The notes beneath the pieces were generated by a model, which saw nothing but the letters and a program-made list of their open reading frames with translations, had not been told where the DNA came from and made no database searches. Position numbers and translations under genes: made by a program. From NCBI GenBank assembly GCA_013214065.1, contig JABSPK010000005.1:186001-250000 (forward strand): a DNA stretch of 64,000 nucleotides, written 5' to 3'. Shown here one piece after another: positions 1 to 9,537 of this stretch (position 1 is the first letter of the stretch; every line of letters begins with the position of its first letter). This DNA is from Flavobacteriaceae bacterium. Its GTDB lineage: Bacteria > Bacteroidota > Bacteroidia > Flavobacteriales > Flavobacteriaceae.

Positions 1-2729
1 TAATATTGCCCTTCTTTTTCAAAGACCGTCACGGTTTCGGTCTGCCCGTTTTCATCGAAATCAGCGTATAACAGTTTAAGGGGATAACGCTTTGACGCTT
101 TGAATTTACTATTCGTACCCCAGTTCCCCAAGAGGTAATCGGTATCACCGTCACCATCGATGTCAAAGGGATGGATACCCTGCCATAGCCCGTTTAACCG
201 CAAGTCGGAAGTTTCTTTGAACGTTCCTTGCAGGTTTTTTAAGAAAAGCGGTGACATCCATTCCCCTACGATAATCAGATCTGTGGTGCCGTCCTTATCG
301 AAATCGTCCCAGAGCGCATCGGTGACCATGCCCAGTCGTTCCGATTCGATTTTTTGGTGGATGCTGAACCGACCTTCGTCGTTTCGCAACAGATATGAGG
401 GTGTTTTTTGTCCGAATTTACCAGTGGCTGAATGACAACCGATAAAAAGGTCTTGATCGCCGTCCCCATCAAAATCAAAGGCCTTCACTACGGAAACGTT
501 TTCAAAATATTCGGGAATTTCCTGTTTGGTGAAGGAGCTGTCTTGACCTTGATAATAGGAATCGATCAGTGCGCGGGCTTTTCCGAAAAAGTCGGATCCG
601 CCGGTACCGATGAACAGGTCATTACGGCCATCACCGTTCAAATCGGTGATCAGGGCCGCCACTTCTTCCTTGATCGAATCGTTGGCCATAGCCGTTATTT
701 TGGAACGAACGTAGCTTGAATCGGCCTGTAAATAGATCTGGGAGGGCTTGAACTTAGATCCCCCGAAGAAGAGATCTTCTTTGCCATCACCGTTCAAATC
801 GCCATAGGCCACGGCAGGCCCCCTATCGGAGACTTGATATGGAATCAGTTTTTCGCGATTGAAGTGTGAATAGTTGTCTTCTTCGTGTCGAAAATCAATT
901 CCAAGATCATTTTGCACCAGTTCGAACATGGGCGATTTCGGATTTGTTTTGGCCTCAAGCGGCGCACTGCCTTGAGGATCAAGGGTCAGGGTCTGGTTCG
1001 TTTCAAGCTCTCGAAGGACTTTGAAGGTATTGTCGGGCCAAATGATCTTGAGGGAGTCGATTTGATCGGTGCGACCTAACCCAAAATGGATCATGGGTTC
1101 GGAAGTAGCTTGAAAACCGCGGCTTGGAAACAACTCCTTGAACTGTACCCCATCGTCAGCGTAAGCGAAAACCTTGGTGCCGATCCCGAAAGTGTTCGGC
1201 GCCTTATAATTGAACCGCAACTTCAGGTAATTGGCCTTTTCATTGGTTTTGTTGACATAAAGGGTTGGTGTCCGATTCAAATTGTTCGCAATCAAATCGA
1301 TATCACCGTCGCCATCAAGGTCACCCATGGCCGTAGCCCCCGATAGTAAGGTGTCTTTTTTGATCCAGGCATCGCTCATATCGCTGAACGCGAATCCTTT
1401 TTCACCCTTGAACACATAGTTGTGTACATTACCCGCGGGCATTAGCTCAAGGGCTTGTTGGTCGACCAACTTCGTATTGCTGATTTTATTCTTGATTTGC
1501 TCGCTTGAGACGAATTTGATGAAATCGAGGTCGTTGGGGCGTTTCGGAATGCCATTGGAAACAAAAAGGTCTTGTTGGCCATCTTGATCATAATCGCCGA
1601 AAAGGGCACTCCAGCTCCAGTCTGTCGCGGCTACCCCGCTCATGAGCGCCGTTTCCATAAACCGGCCATCCGGTTGGTTGACGAACAACATGTTTCGGGT
1701 GAATTGATAATGGTATCCGTAGCGCTCTATACGCAATTTTTGGGTTTGGATGTTATCATCACCTTCCGATGACTTTAATGCGATTTCCGATTCGGGCAGC
1801 ATGTCCAACGAAATAAGATCGGGCAAACCATCATTGTTGATGTCGGCCACGTCGTTACCCATTGAAAACCGGCTCGTATGGCCGAAATGGTCGCGAAGGC
1901 CCTCGGTAAACGTGCCATCGCCATTGTTGACATAGTAATAATCGTCTTCGTGGAAGTCATTGCCGACGTAGATGTCGGGATCGCCATCTTGATCGAAGTC
2001 CGAAATAGCCAGTCCAAGTCCGTAGCTGTTGATACCCCCGAAAATTCCGGCCGCCTCACTGACGTCGACGAATTTCCCGTTATCGTTGCGAAGTAATTTA
2101 TCGCCGGTTTCATAATTCCGGTCCAAACGGAGGTCGGCGTGGCCAAAAGAGTTCTGGGTATGTACGGCGTGGTTCAAAAGGTACATGTCGAGATCCCCAT
2201 CGAGGTCATAGTCGAAGAAAGCGGCATTGGAACTGTACGAATCGAAGTCCAACCCATACGTAGCGGCACTCTCGGTAAAGGTGCCGTCACCATTGTTGAT
2301 ATACAATTCGTTAAAACCGTTGAAGCCATTGATACCCACAACGGCACAGACATAGATATCAAGCCATCCATCGCCGTTGACGTCGGCCATGGTGCTGCCG
2401 GTATTCCAACTGGCGTTGCCGGCCACTCCCGCCGAATCCGTTATATCCTCAAATTGCAACCCGCCTTTATTGAGATAGAGTTTGTTCTTGACTTGATTGC
2501 CGGAGAAGAAGACATCGGGGAGGCCATCATTATTGATATCACCCAGGGCGATGCCCCCGCCATTATAGAAGTATAAGTAATCCAAAATGTTCAAGTCATC
2601 GGATTCCGTTAGGTCGTTCGAAAACGCGATTCCGGTTTCATCGGATTCCGGGGTGCTGAACAACGTTCCTTCCTTTTTGCAATTCAAAAAGAGGATGCCA
2701 AGGGCCAGAATGAGGGTGCATCTATTCAT
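1..2729 (-). CDS. FG-GAP/VCBS repeat lipoprotein with ASPIC/UnbV domain (partial, C-terminus outside window)
   Basis: The frame is open from an ATG at 2727-2729 to the window edge, giving about 909 residues of a protein that should reach about 1100 by comparison with its two neighbours. It starts with a lipoprotein signal, MNRCTLILALGILFLNC, with Cys17 followed by KKEG, a flavobacterial surface-export type signature. The body is a series of calcium-loop repeats of the form DxNxDGxxD, typical of FG-GAP/VCBS beta-propellers. A WPDNTFKVL segment near 1050-1030 marks the ASPIC/UnbV domain that splits the repeats into two propellers. It overlaps the upstream paralogue by 8 bp and is the last visible gene of a three-gene unit. 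Such proteins are frequent next to SusCD pairs in Bacteroidota, but their biochemical role is not established; a surface glycan-binding or scaffolding role is inference. Confidence 0.88.
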   Translation of the reverse strand, partial: MNRCTLILALGILFLNCKKEGTLFSTPESDETGIAFSNDLTESDDLNILDYLYFYNGGGIALGDINNDGLPDVFFSGNQVKNKLYLNKGGLQFEDITDSAGVAGNASWNTGSTMADVNGDGWLDIYVCAVVGINGFNGFNELYINNGDGTFTESAATYGLDFDSYSSNAAFFDYDLDGDLDMYLLNHAVHTQNSFGHADLRLDRNYETGDKLLRNDNGKFVDVSEAAGIFGGINSYGLGLAISDFDQDGDPDIYVGNDFHEDDYYYVNNGDGTFTEGLRDHFGHTSRFSMGNDVADINNDGLPDLISLDMLPESEIALKSSEGDDNIQTQKLRIERYGYHYQFTRNMLFVNQPDGRFMETALMSGVAATDWSWSALFGDYDQDGQQDLFVSNGIPKRPNDLDFIKFVSSEQIKNKISNTKLVDQQALELMPAGNVHNYVFKGEKGFAFSDMSDAWIKKDTLLSGATAMGDLDGDGDIDLIANNLNRTPTLYVNKTNEKANYLKLRFNYKAPNTFGIGTKVFAYADDGVQFKELFPSRGFQATSEPMIHFGLGRTDQIDSLKIIWPDNTFKVLRELETNQTLTLDPQGSAPLEAKTNPKSPMFELVQNDLGIDFRHEEDNYSHFNREKLIPYQVSDRGPAVAYGDLNGDGKEDLFFGGSKFKPSQIYLQADSSYVRSKITAMANDSIKEEVAALITDLNGDGRNDLFIGTGGSDFFGKARALIDSYYQGQDSSFTKQEIPEYFENVSVVKAFDFDGDGDQDLFIGCHSATGKFGQKTPSYLLRNDEGRFSIHQKIESERLGMVTDALWDDFDKDGTTDLIIVGEWMSPLFLKNLQGTFKETSDLRLNGLWQGIHPFDIDGDGDTDYLLGNWGTNSKFKASKRYPLKLLYADFDENGQTETVTVFEKEGQY

Positions 2730-5700
2730 TGAAACTGTATACGCGTGGGGTCTTATCGTTTATGGCCGCGATAAGGAACTGGCGTCCTGATCGATCTTTG
2801 AAGGTTTTAAGGTATTTTACTTCTTCCTTGATGGCAAAGCCACTTTTGCCATATTCCTGCCAGGTGAAACCCATCTTACCATCCCCTAGCAACACATTTC
2901 CGAAACTTGCATCCAGTCTCGAGAATTGTGGTTTGAATTCAAAATTGTTTCCTGCCAGGATGAGATCCAGGTTTCCATCCCCATTCAAATCCTTGCAGCT
3001 TACATCGCACACACAAGAAAACTGAACCCGTGGGGGTAAGGGTTTGATACTGAAATTTCCTCCTCCGTTATTAATGGCGATGACCGATTTCGAAGTGATG
3101 GCCGTTTTGACTATGGAATTGTCCAATACGTTCTTAGGGAATAGTTCGTCTATGGTACGTGAGGCATAATCGGAAGCCTTGAGGTTTTCCTTCTTCAACG
3201 AAACCAGTTGATTGGTGACTTCTTTTTTCTGGTGGATCGGATAGTCTTTGCCTTGATCGGAAATGGTCACGATCTGTTCGATGGTACCGTTGTTATCGAA
3301 GTCATTGATCCAAATTTTCATGATTTGATCGTCCGTAGGGCGGTAATGTAGGTTTTCCCCTTGATTCCCTAATATCAAGTCCATATCACCATCGTTGTCC
3401 AAATCGGCGGTTTCGACGGTATTCCACCATCCTGTGAGGCTATCGAGCGATGAAGGGATTTTCGCCAGTCTTCGACCGGTGTTCTTGTAAATTTTCGGGC
3501 TGTCCCATTCTGAGGTGACCAAAAGGTCTTCTTTATCGTCACCATCGATATCGACCCATATCGAACCGGTCACCATGCCGGCATTTTTCAAATCATAGGC
3601 CAATCGTTCGGTGGCATCGACGAATTCGCCGTTGCCTTTATTTTCCAAAAAGAGATGGTCTGGCGAAACACCATAGACCCCAACGACACTTCGTGAGCCG
3701 ATAAACACATCGATATCCCCGTCTTTATCGAAATCGGATGGTGAAATTGTAGCGATGTTCTTAAAAGTGGCCGGCAATTTGGTCGTTGCTTTCGAAAAGT
3801 TGCCCTTGCCATCGTTCAGATACAATCGCGGCACATATGCTTTTTGCTTGTTGACGTTATTACCCCCTGAACCGACCATGAGGTCTTGATCACCATCGCC
3901 GTCAGCATCGAAAAAAGCTGCTGAAACGTCTTCAAAAGGGGCGTCGTCTTCAAAAACCTGTGCAGGTTTTGGCCGCAGTTTTCCATTGCCGGAATGTTTA
4001 TAGACCATGGCCGACTGGTTATGGGCGCCACCTATGAACACATCTTCATGCCCGTCGCCATCGATATCGGCAATGGCCAGGGCAGGACCTTCTTGTGACA
4101 ATTTTTTGTAGATAAGGCCCTCGTAGTCGAAATCATTGTAATTGTCTTCTTGATGGGCGTAGAGGTTTGGGCTGGTTAGTTCACTTAGATAGGTCTCGCT
4201 TATTTCATTATTCGATATCACATAGGTTTCGCGGGCTGTGGCTTGATCAACGGTCAACACTTGGTTTGCCTGTACATCAACCAATATTTGCGTCTTGTCA
4301 TTTGGCCAAACCACACGGATGGAGTCCAACTTGGTGCTGGCACCCAGACCGAGGGTCATCGTATAATCAATGGAAGATTGGAACCCCCTTGAAGGAACCA
4401 ATTCTTGGTGTACGATATTGCCATCGAAATAAAATGTCGCCGAGGCACCAACGGCAAAACGATTTTGCCCCTCACCCGTGAATTTCAATTGCAGGTAATT
4501 GTGGTCGCGTTGCGATTCGGTGTTGTTTCGATATAAAAAGGTCTCGGTGTTCACATTATTGATCACTAGGTCGAGGTCACCATCGTTGTCGAGGTCACCA
4601 TATGCCGCCCCATTCGATCGGGTAGGTAAATCAAAGCCCCAGGCTTCGTTCGCTTTGTCAAAAGTAATGTCACCGTTATTCCTGTAAGCGTAGTTGGGTT
4701 GGGGTTTGATGGGCATTTTGGCAATAATGGAATCAATGGATTCCTTGCGCCCGGTCAATGCCATTTTTTGAATGATCTCATTCGCGAAGAAGTCGACGAA
4801 ATCTAGATCGGTCAGGTCGTGATTGATCCCATTGGTGACGAAAATATCTTTAAGTCCGTCATTGTCCATGTCGAAAATGAGCCCGGCCCAGCTCCAATCC
4901 GTAGCGTCGATACCACTGTAATAGGCCACTTCGGAAAAGGTGCCGTTACCGTTGTTCAATTGCAGCGTATTTTGGATGTATTGCTGATAAAAGTCCTTAC
5001 TTCGTTTGAGTTCAAAAACATTGTACCCTTCGAACTCCATGACCGATTTCACGCGCTGTTCCGGTTCAGGGAGCATGTCGGTGATGAAGATGTCGTTGTT
5101 TCCGTCGTTGTTGATATCGGCAATGTCGATACCCATGGCCGAAAGGCTAAGGTGCGAGGTGTAATCTTTGATCTCTTCGGTAAACGTACCGTCTTTTTGG
5201 TTGATATAGAGGTAATCACGCTCGTAAAAATCATTGGAAACATAGATGTCAGGATATTGGTCTTTGTTGATGTCAGTGACCAAAACACCAAGGCCGAACC
5301 CTATGAGACTGCCATAGATGCCCGCTTCTTCACTGACATCGGTGAAAGTGCCATTGTCGTTTCGCAATAACATGTCGCCCACTCCTTTGAAGATATCCGG
5401 AACCCCTTCCCAATCCTGGGCACGGACCTCCCGTTGTTCGGCATAGCCCAGGCTACTCACCGGAATATTGCTATTGTTCAGGATATAGGCGTCGAGATCA
5501 CCGTCTTTATCATAGTCAAAGAACGAAGCGTGGGTTGAAAAACCGGTCTTGGCCAAATTGAATTCATGTGCCCTTTCGGTAAAGGTGAGGTCGCCGTTAT
5601 TGATGTAGAGATCGTTATCGTGATTGTTGCCTTCCAAATTACCGGCGTTACTCACATAGATATCCAAAAGGCCATCTGCGTTGATATCGGCCATGGTCAC

Positions 5701-6063
5701 TCCTGTCGACCAAGGTTTGTTGCCCTCGATACCGGCACTTTTCGAGATGTCTTCGAATTGGAGGTTGCCCTTGTTCAAATACAATTTATTCGGCTGCATG
5801 TTACCGGTAAGGTAGATGTCAGGCAGGCCGTCATTGTTAATATCCCCAATGGCTACACCACCGCCGTTATAAAAATTACGGTATTTGAAAATGTTGAAAT
5901 TCTTTTGGTTTTCAACGGCATTGACGAAGTCGATACCCGATTCTTCGGGAGATAATAAGGTGAACAAGGTATCTTCCTGCTCTTGCCCTTCGGTTTTTTC
6001 GTTGTCGGTACAGGCACTGAATACGAGTAGTGCCCCTATCAATATTTTGTGATATACCCTCAT
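2722..6063 (-). CDS. FG-GAP/VCBS repeat lipoprotein with ASPIC/UnbV domain, 1113 aa
   Basis: A full-length paralogue of the flanking genes. The signal peptide ends in VFSAC (Cys18), followed by TDNEKTE, so an outer-surface lipoprotein is likely. I count 14 calcium-loop motifs such as DINNDGLPD, DYDKDGDLD and DIDGDGHED, seven or so on each side of a central ASPIC/UnbV segment with VVWPNDK near residue 590. One repeat has lost its Gly (DINKDQYPD) and another reads DIDGDDKED. The start ATG overlaps the stop of the upstream gene by 4 bp (ATGA), so translational coupling is likely. The tail contains two close Cys (SCVCDVSC) near residue 1030 that could form a disulfide. Family membership is certain; function is unknown. 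Confidence 0.9.
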   Translation of the reverse strand: MRVYHKILIGALLVFSACTDNEKTEGQEQEDTLFTLLSPEESGIDFVNAVENQKNFNIFKYRNFYNGGGVAIGDINNDGLPDIYLTGNMQPNKLYLNKGNLQFEDISKSAGIEGNKPWSTGVTMADINADGLLDIYVSNAGNLEGNNHDNDLYINNGDLTFTERAHEFNLAKTGFSTHASFFDYDKDGDLDAYILNNSNIPVSSLGYAEQREVRAQDWEGVPDIFKGVGDMLLRNDNGTFTDVSEEAGIYGSLIGFGLGVLVTDINKDQYPDIYVSNDFYERDYLYINQKDGTFTEEIKDYTSHLSLSAMGIDIADINNDGNNDIFITDMLPEPEQRVKSVMEFEGYNVFELKRSKDFYQQYIQNTLQLNNGNGTFSEVAYYSGIDATDWSWAGLIFDMDNDGLKDIFVTNGINHDLTDLDFVDFFANEIIQKMALTGRKESIDSIIAKMPIKPQPNYAYRNNGDITFDKANEAWGFDLPTRSNGAAYGDLDNDGDLDLVINNVNTETFLYRNNTESQRDHNYLQLKFTGEGQNRFAVGASATFYFDGNIVHQELVPSRGFQSSIDYTMTLGLGASTKLDSIRVVWPNDKTQILVDVQANQVLTVDQATARETYVISNNEISETYLSELTSPNLYAHQEDNYNDFDYEGLIYKKLSQEGPALAIADIDGDGHEDVFIGGAHNQSAMVYKHSGNGKLRPKPAQVFEDDAPFEDVSAAFFDADGDGDQDLMVGSGGNNVNKQKAYVPRLYLNDGKGNFSKATTKLPATFKNIATISPSDFDKDGDIDVFIGSRSVVGVYGVSPDHLFLENKGNGEFVDATERLAYDLKNAGMVTGSIWVDIDGDDKEDLLVTSEWDSPKIYKNTGRRLAKIPSSLDSLTGWWNTVETADLDNDGDMDLILGNQGENLHYRPTDDQIMKIWINDFDNNGTIEQIVTISDQGKDYPIHQKKEVTNQLVSLKKENLKASDYASRTIDELFPKNVLDNSIVKTAITSKSVIAINNGGGNFSIKPLPPRVQFSCVCDVSCKDLNGDGNLDLILAGNNFEFKPQFSRLDASFGNVLLGDGKMGFTWQEYGKSGFAIKEEVKYLKTFKDRSGRQFLIAAINDKTPRVYSFNE

Positions 6064-9000
6064 TGTTTTGGGATTGGATTTGCTAGAATAATCGGTGTTT
6101 CATTGTTTCGCGCAACTAGGAATTGGTCGGTTCCGTTAAGCTTGATTTTTTCAATATCGCGAACCGCCCCGGAAACCAATGGGCCATAGTTTTCGGCCCA
6201 AACCATATTGCCATCGCCATCGTTCAATAGCACAATACCGTGCAAGGCGTCTAATCTACCTAGTTGTGTACTTATTTCATAGTCATTCCCCATAATTAAC
6301 AAATCATTGTAGCCGTCTTTATTAAAATCATGGGGCATCACGGCCCTAACGGACGACGATTGACATATTTTGGGTAATGGAATGGTCGTAAACGTGCCGT
6401 CGCCGTTGTTCATTATGCGACTACTGTTCAGTTCGAAAACCATTTTCCTGTCGGCGCTTTTGAGGTCTTCCGGGTCGAATAGTTCCGTTAGGCCGGCCTT
6501 TGAAAAGGAGGCATAGGAAAGGAATTTTTTGTTTAGATACGGCATTTGCTTGCTGAGCTCGTCTTTTGATGCGAAAGAGGTCTCCTCGCCTTGGTAAAAA
6601 TAGGTAACCAAGGGTTCTATGGAACCGTTGTTGTCAAAATCGTTCCTGTAGAGGGTTATGGGTTCCGTTTCAGAGGCTTTAAATTTGGTGTTCAAACCCC
6701 AATTACCGACTACGAAGTCCAAGTCGCCATCCCCATCGAAATCATCAGCGCGAACGCAGTTCCACCATCCGTTGCTTTTTTCCAAGCCGTTAGTGGTTTG
6801 CAATTCAAAACCTTGGCCATTGTAGAGGAATATCGAAATGGGCATCCAGTGCCCCACAACGATCAAATCGTCGAATCCGTTTCCGTCCAAATCCACGGAA
6901 ACAACATCTTTGACATTGCCCAAATATTCGAATTCGGGGGCGATACTATGCGTGGTATCAATGAACGATCCCGAACCATTATTATCAAAAACGTACTGTC
7001 TGGCACTAACCCCGAACTCATGGGGTACGGCGTCGGCCGTCATAATAAGATCTTCATCACCATCTTGGTCAAAATCCAAAGCAAGAACCTTAGAGGCATT
7101 GAGGGCCACACCCTCGAATTGTACGGAATCGCGTTCAAGTCGGCCTCCATTGTTGATATAAAGCCTAGGCTTCAGGGCCTTTCCCTTTTTAAACTCATTA
7201 CCGCCGCTGGTGACCAAAAGATCGAGGTCACCATCATTGTCGGCATCGAAAAAGGTATGCCCGGTATCTTCATTGATGGCATCCCGATTGAAGAGTTCGT
7301 CTTGGACGCTTTTGAAGGTGCCGTCCGTCTGTTGCACAAAAAGGCCGGAAGCTTGGGTTTTCGCCCCTCCTATAAAGAAATCGTCAAGACCATCTTGATT
7401 GATATCGGCCACTGAAATATTCGGCCCTTCATTGGAATAGGCAAAGGGGACCAAGGGTTCTCTATCGAAATCCAACGAACTCGCGTCACGATGCACAAAG
7501 GAGTATAGGCTATCATTTGGCACCTCTGCGGCCATTCGCCCTTGAAAAGGGGTGGCCATGGCATCGTTTTTCGTTAGTTCGAGCACTTGGTCGATTTTAG
7601 GATCCTTGATGCTTTTCCTGTGGCCATTCGGCCAAATAATCGCGAGTGAATCGATAGCCTTATCTCCAATTCCGAAATGGACTTCATCGGATACGGCCGA
7701 CAGGTAGCCCGTGGTATGCGATACTTGTTCGAAAAGAACCTCATCACCGGCATAAGCATAAATCTTGGTGCCCAAAGTAACAGGGTTGTCACTGGAACCC
7801 TTTAATCGAAGCTTAAGGTAGTGCCCTCCGGTCGTGTTGTTTTGTAATACGGTCGCCACTTGGTCTACATTGTTAACGACCAGATCGAGATCGCCATCGT
7901 TATCGAGGTCGGCATACACACAGCCATTGCTGAAACTTGGGCGCTTCCCGATCCATGGGGCAGTCATATCGGCAAACGTCAAATCGCCATTATTCTTGAA
8001 GATGTAGTTGGTCGTTTTCTTTTGCGGGAGTTCTTCGATCAGGGGCATGTCTTCGGTAGACATTCCTGCATCAATACGTTGCTGGATGTTGTCATTGGCG
8101 ATAAAATTGACAAAATCCATATCGTTGGTGGCGCCTTTGATCCCATTGCTGATAAAAAGGTCTTTGTATCCGTCGTTATCAAAATCGGCGCTCAAAACCC
8201 CCCATGACCATTCGGTTGCTGAAATACCCGACAAATTCGAAACTTCAGCGAATTGAGTATTACCCAAATTAAGGTGTAGGGTGTTCTGCATGTATTGCGG
8301 GGCATAGCCGTTCTTCAGGTAGTTTTGATAAATCGGATAAGCGAATTCAACACCGGAAGTTTTGAAAGAGGCCAACTCTTCAGGAAGCATGTCGAGTGAG
8401 ACCATGTCGAGTGCGCCGTCGTTGTTGATATCTGCCATGCCATTGCCCATAGAATAGTGGGTTGTATGCCCGAGACTTTCCGGCCGTGTCGATATGATAT
8501 CAATGAAGGTGCCATCTTGCTGGTTGATATAGAGGTAGTCATTTTCAAAAAAATCGTTGCCAACGTATAGGTCGGGGTAGCCATCGTTATTGACATCCCC
8601 AACGGATACACCAAGGCCATAACCGATTTTACCTTGAAAAATCCCAGCTTTTTCGCTGATATCGATATATTGGCCGTTTTGGTTTTCAAAGAGGACATCA
8701 CCAGAAAGGGGATCGTATCTTTTTCGTTTGACCCCTTTGCCATAGTTGCTGTTGGGATGAACCGAATGGTTCAAAAGGAACATGTCGAGGTCGCCATCCA
8801 AATCGTAGTCAAAGAAGGCCGCTTGCGTACTTAATCCGGAAAAATCAAGTCCGAAGTCGGCGGCTACCTCCTTAAATTGGGGTATGCCCTGGTCGTTCGG
8901 ACCTTGGTTCAGGTAAAGTAGGTTTTTGCCTTGCAAGGTGCGATATCCGGATGCTTTGCAGACGTAGATGTCTTTCCATCCATCCCCATTGATATCCACA

Positions 9001-9344
9001 TGGGTGACGCCGGTGGTCCATCCCTCGGCATTTGAAATGCCCGCGGCATTGGTTATGTTCTCAAATTGGAACCCTCCTTTGTTAAGGTATAGTGCATCGG
9101 CTACCTGGTTGCCGGTAAAATAGAGATCGGTCAAACCGTCATTGTTGAAATCCACTGCTGCTACTCCCGCACCGTTGTAATAATAGAGGTAGTTCAGAAT
9201 ATTGAGTTCGGGAGAATCGTTGAGTTGATTGGTGAAGGTAATGCCCGAATGCCCAGACGAAACTTCGGTAAAAAGCGTCGGCTCTTTTTTACATGATATC
9301 CCTAAAAGAAAGACAGAAAACAAAACCCCAAAAAACCTTTTCAT
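6060..9344 (-). CDS. FG-GAP/VCBS repeat lipoprotein with ASPIC/UnbV domain, 1094 aa
   Basis: First gene of the three-paralogue unit. The lipoprotein signal is MKRFFGVLFSVFLLGISC (Cys18) followed by KKEP. There are 14 DxDxDG-type calcium loops (for example DINGDGWKD, DYDLDGDLD, DFDGDGDLD) in two blocks separated by an ASPIC/UnbV domain around residues 510-600 (IIWPNGH). The start ATG at 9342-9344 is preceded by AGGAG, an unusually Shine-Dalgarno-like leader for a Bacteroidota gene. A terminator at 9487-9517 separates this unit from the SusCD genes upstream, so it probably has its own promoter in 9345-9486, where TATCTTTA on the minus strand is a weak -7 match. The position next to SusCD suggests a role at the cell surface in glucan capture; this is inference only. 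Confidence 0.9.
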   Translation of the reverse strand: MKRFFGVLFSVFLLGISCKKEPTLFTEVSSGHSGITFTNQLNDSPELNILNYLYYYNGAGVAAVDFNNDGLTDLYFTGNQVADALYLNKGGFQFENITNAAGISNAEGWTTGVTHVDINGDGWKDIYVCKASGYRTLQGKNLLYLNQGPNDQGIPQFKEVAADFGLDFSGLSTQAAFFDYDLDGDLDMFLLNHSVHPNSNYGKGVKRKRYDPLSGDVLFENQNGQYIDISEKAGIFQGKIGYGLGVSVGDVNNDGYPDLYVGNDFFENDYLYINQQDGTFIDIISTRPESLGHTTHYSMGNGMADINNDGALDMVSLDMLPEELASFKTSGVEFAYPIYQNYLKNGYAPQYMQNTLHLNLGNTQFAEVSNLSGISATEWSWGVLSADFDNDGYKDLFISNGIKGATNDMDFVNFIANDNIQQRIDAGMSTEDMPLIEELPQKKTTNYIFKNNGDLTFADMTAPWIGKRPSFSNGCVYADLDNDGDLDLVVNNVDQVATVLQNNTTGGHYLKLRLKGSSDNPVTLGTKIYAYAGDEVLFEQVSHTTGYLSAVSDEVHFGIGDKAIDSLAIIWPNGHRKSIKDPKIDQVLELTKNDAMATPFQGRMAAEVPNDSLYSFVHRDASSLDFDREPLVPFAYSNEGPNISVADINQDGLDDFFIGGAKTQASGLFVQQTDGTFKSVQDELFNRDAINEDTGHTFFDADNDGDLDLLVTSGGNEFKKGKALKPRLYINNGGRLERDSVQFEGVALNASKVLALDFDQDGDEDLIMTADAVPHEFGVSARQYVFDNNGSGSFIDTTHSIAPEFEYLGNVKDVVSVDLDGNGFDDLIVVGHWMPISIFLYNGQGFELQTTNGLEKSNGWWNCVRADDFDGDGDLDFVVGNWGLNTKFKASETEPITLYRNDFDNNGSIEPLVTYFYQGEETSFASKDELSKQMPYLNKKFLSYASFSKAGLTELFDPEDLKSADRKMVFELNSSRIMNNGDGTFTTIPLPKICQSSSVRAVMPHDFNKDGYNDLLIMGNDYEISTQLGRLDALHGIVLLNDGDGNMVWAENYGPLVSGAVRDIEKIKLNGTDQFLVARNNETPIILANPIPKQ

Positions 9345-9486
9345 ATGTCTCCTAAAACAAGAGCGGCAAGATAATTAAACTTAATAGAACAATAAAGATA
9401 CCTTATGGTAAAATTGGTGTTTACTAGATGGTAGTAAGGAAAATGCGTTGCGTTGAAAAACAGGATTTTGCCGGCTTGATGAAAAT

Positions 9487-9517
9487 AAAAAACCCGCTCA
9501 TTGAGCGGGCTTTTTTT
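9487..9517 (-). terminator. Rho-independent terminator after susD
   Basis: The hairpin core CCCGCTCATTGAGCGGG (9493-9509) is flanked by an A-run on one side and a T-run on the other, so it can act on either strand. On the minus strand it sits about 20 bp after the SusD stop codon and should end the SusC-SusD transcript before the VCBS gene at 9344. Confidence 0.85.
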
Positions 9518-9537
9518 ATGTGTAGTTGCTTTCTGGA

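Noticed and set aside
4819-5370. Long open frame of 183 codons opposite a VCBS gene (similar ones at 2139-2576, 6591-7415, 7860-8207)
   Set aside because: It is the antisense shadow of repeated DxDxDG codons (GAT/GAC, GGC), which leave the opposite frame open; the translation repeats hydrophobic VxVxVDI patterns with no family features and no start signals.
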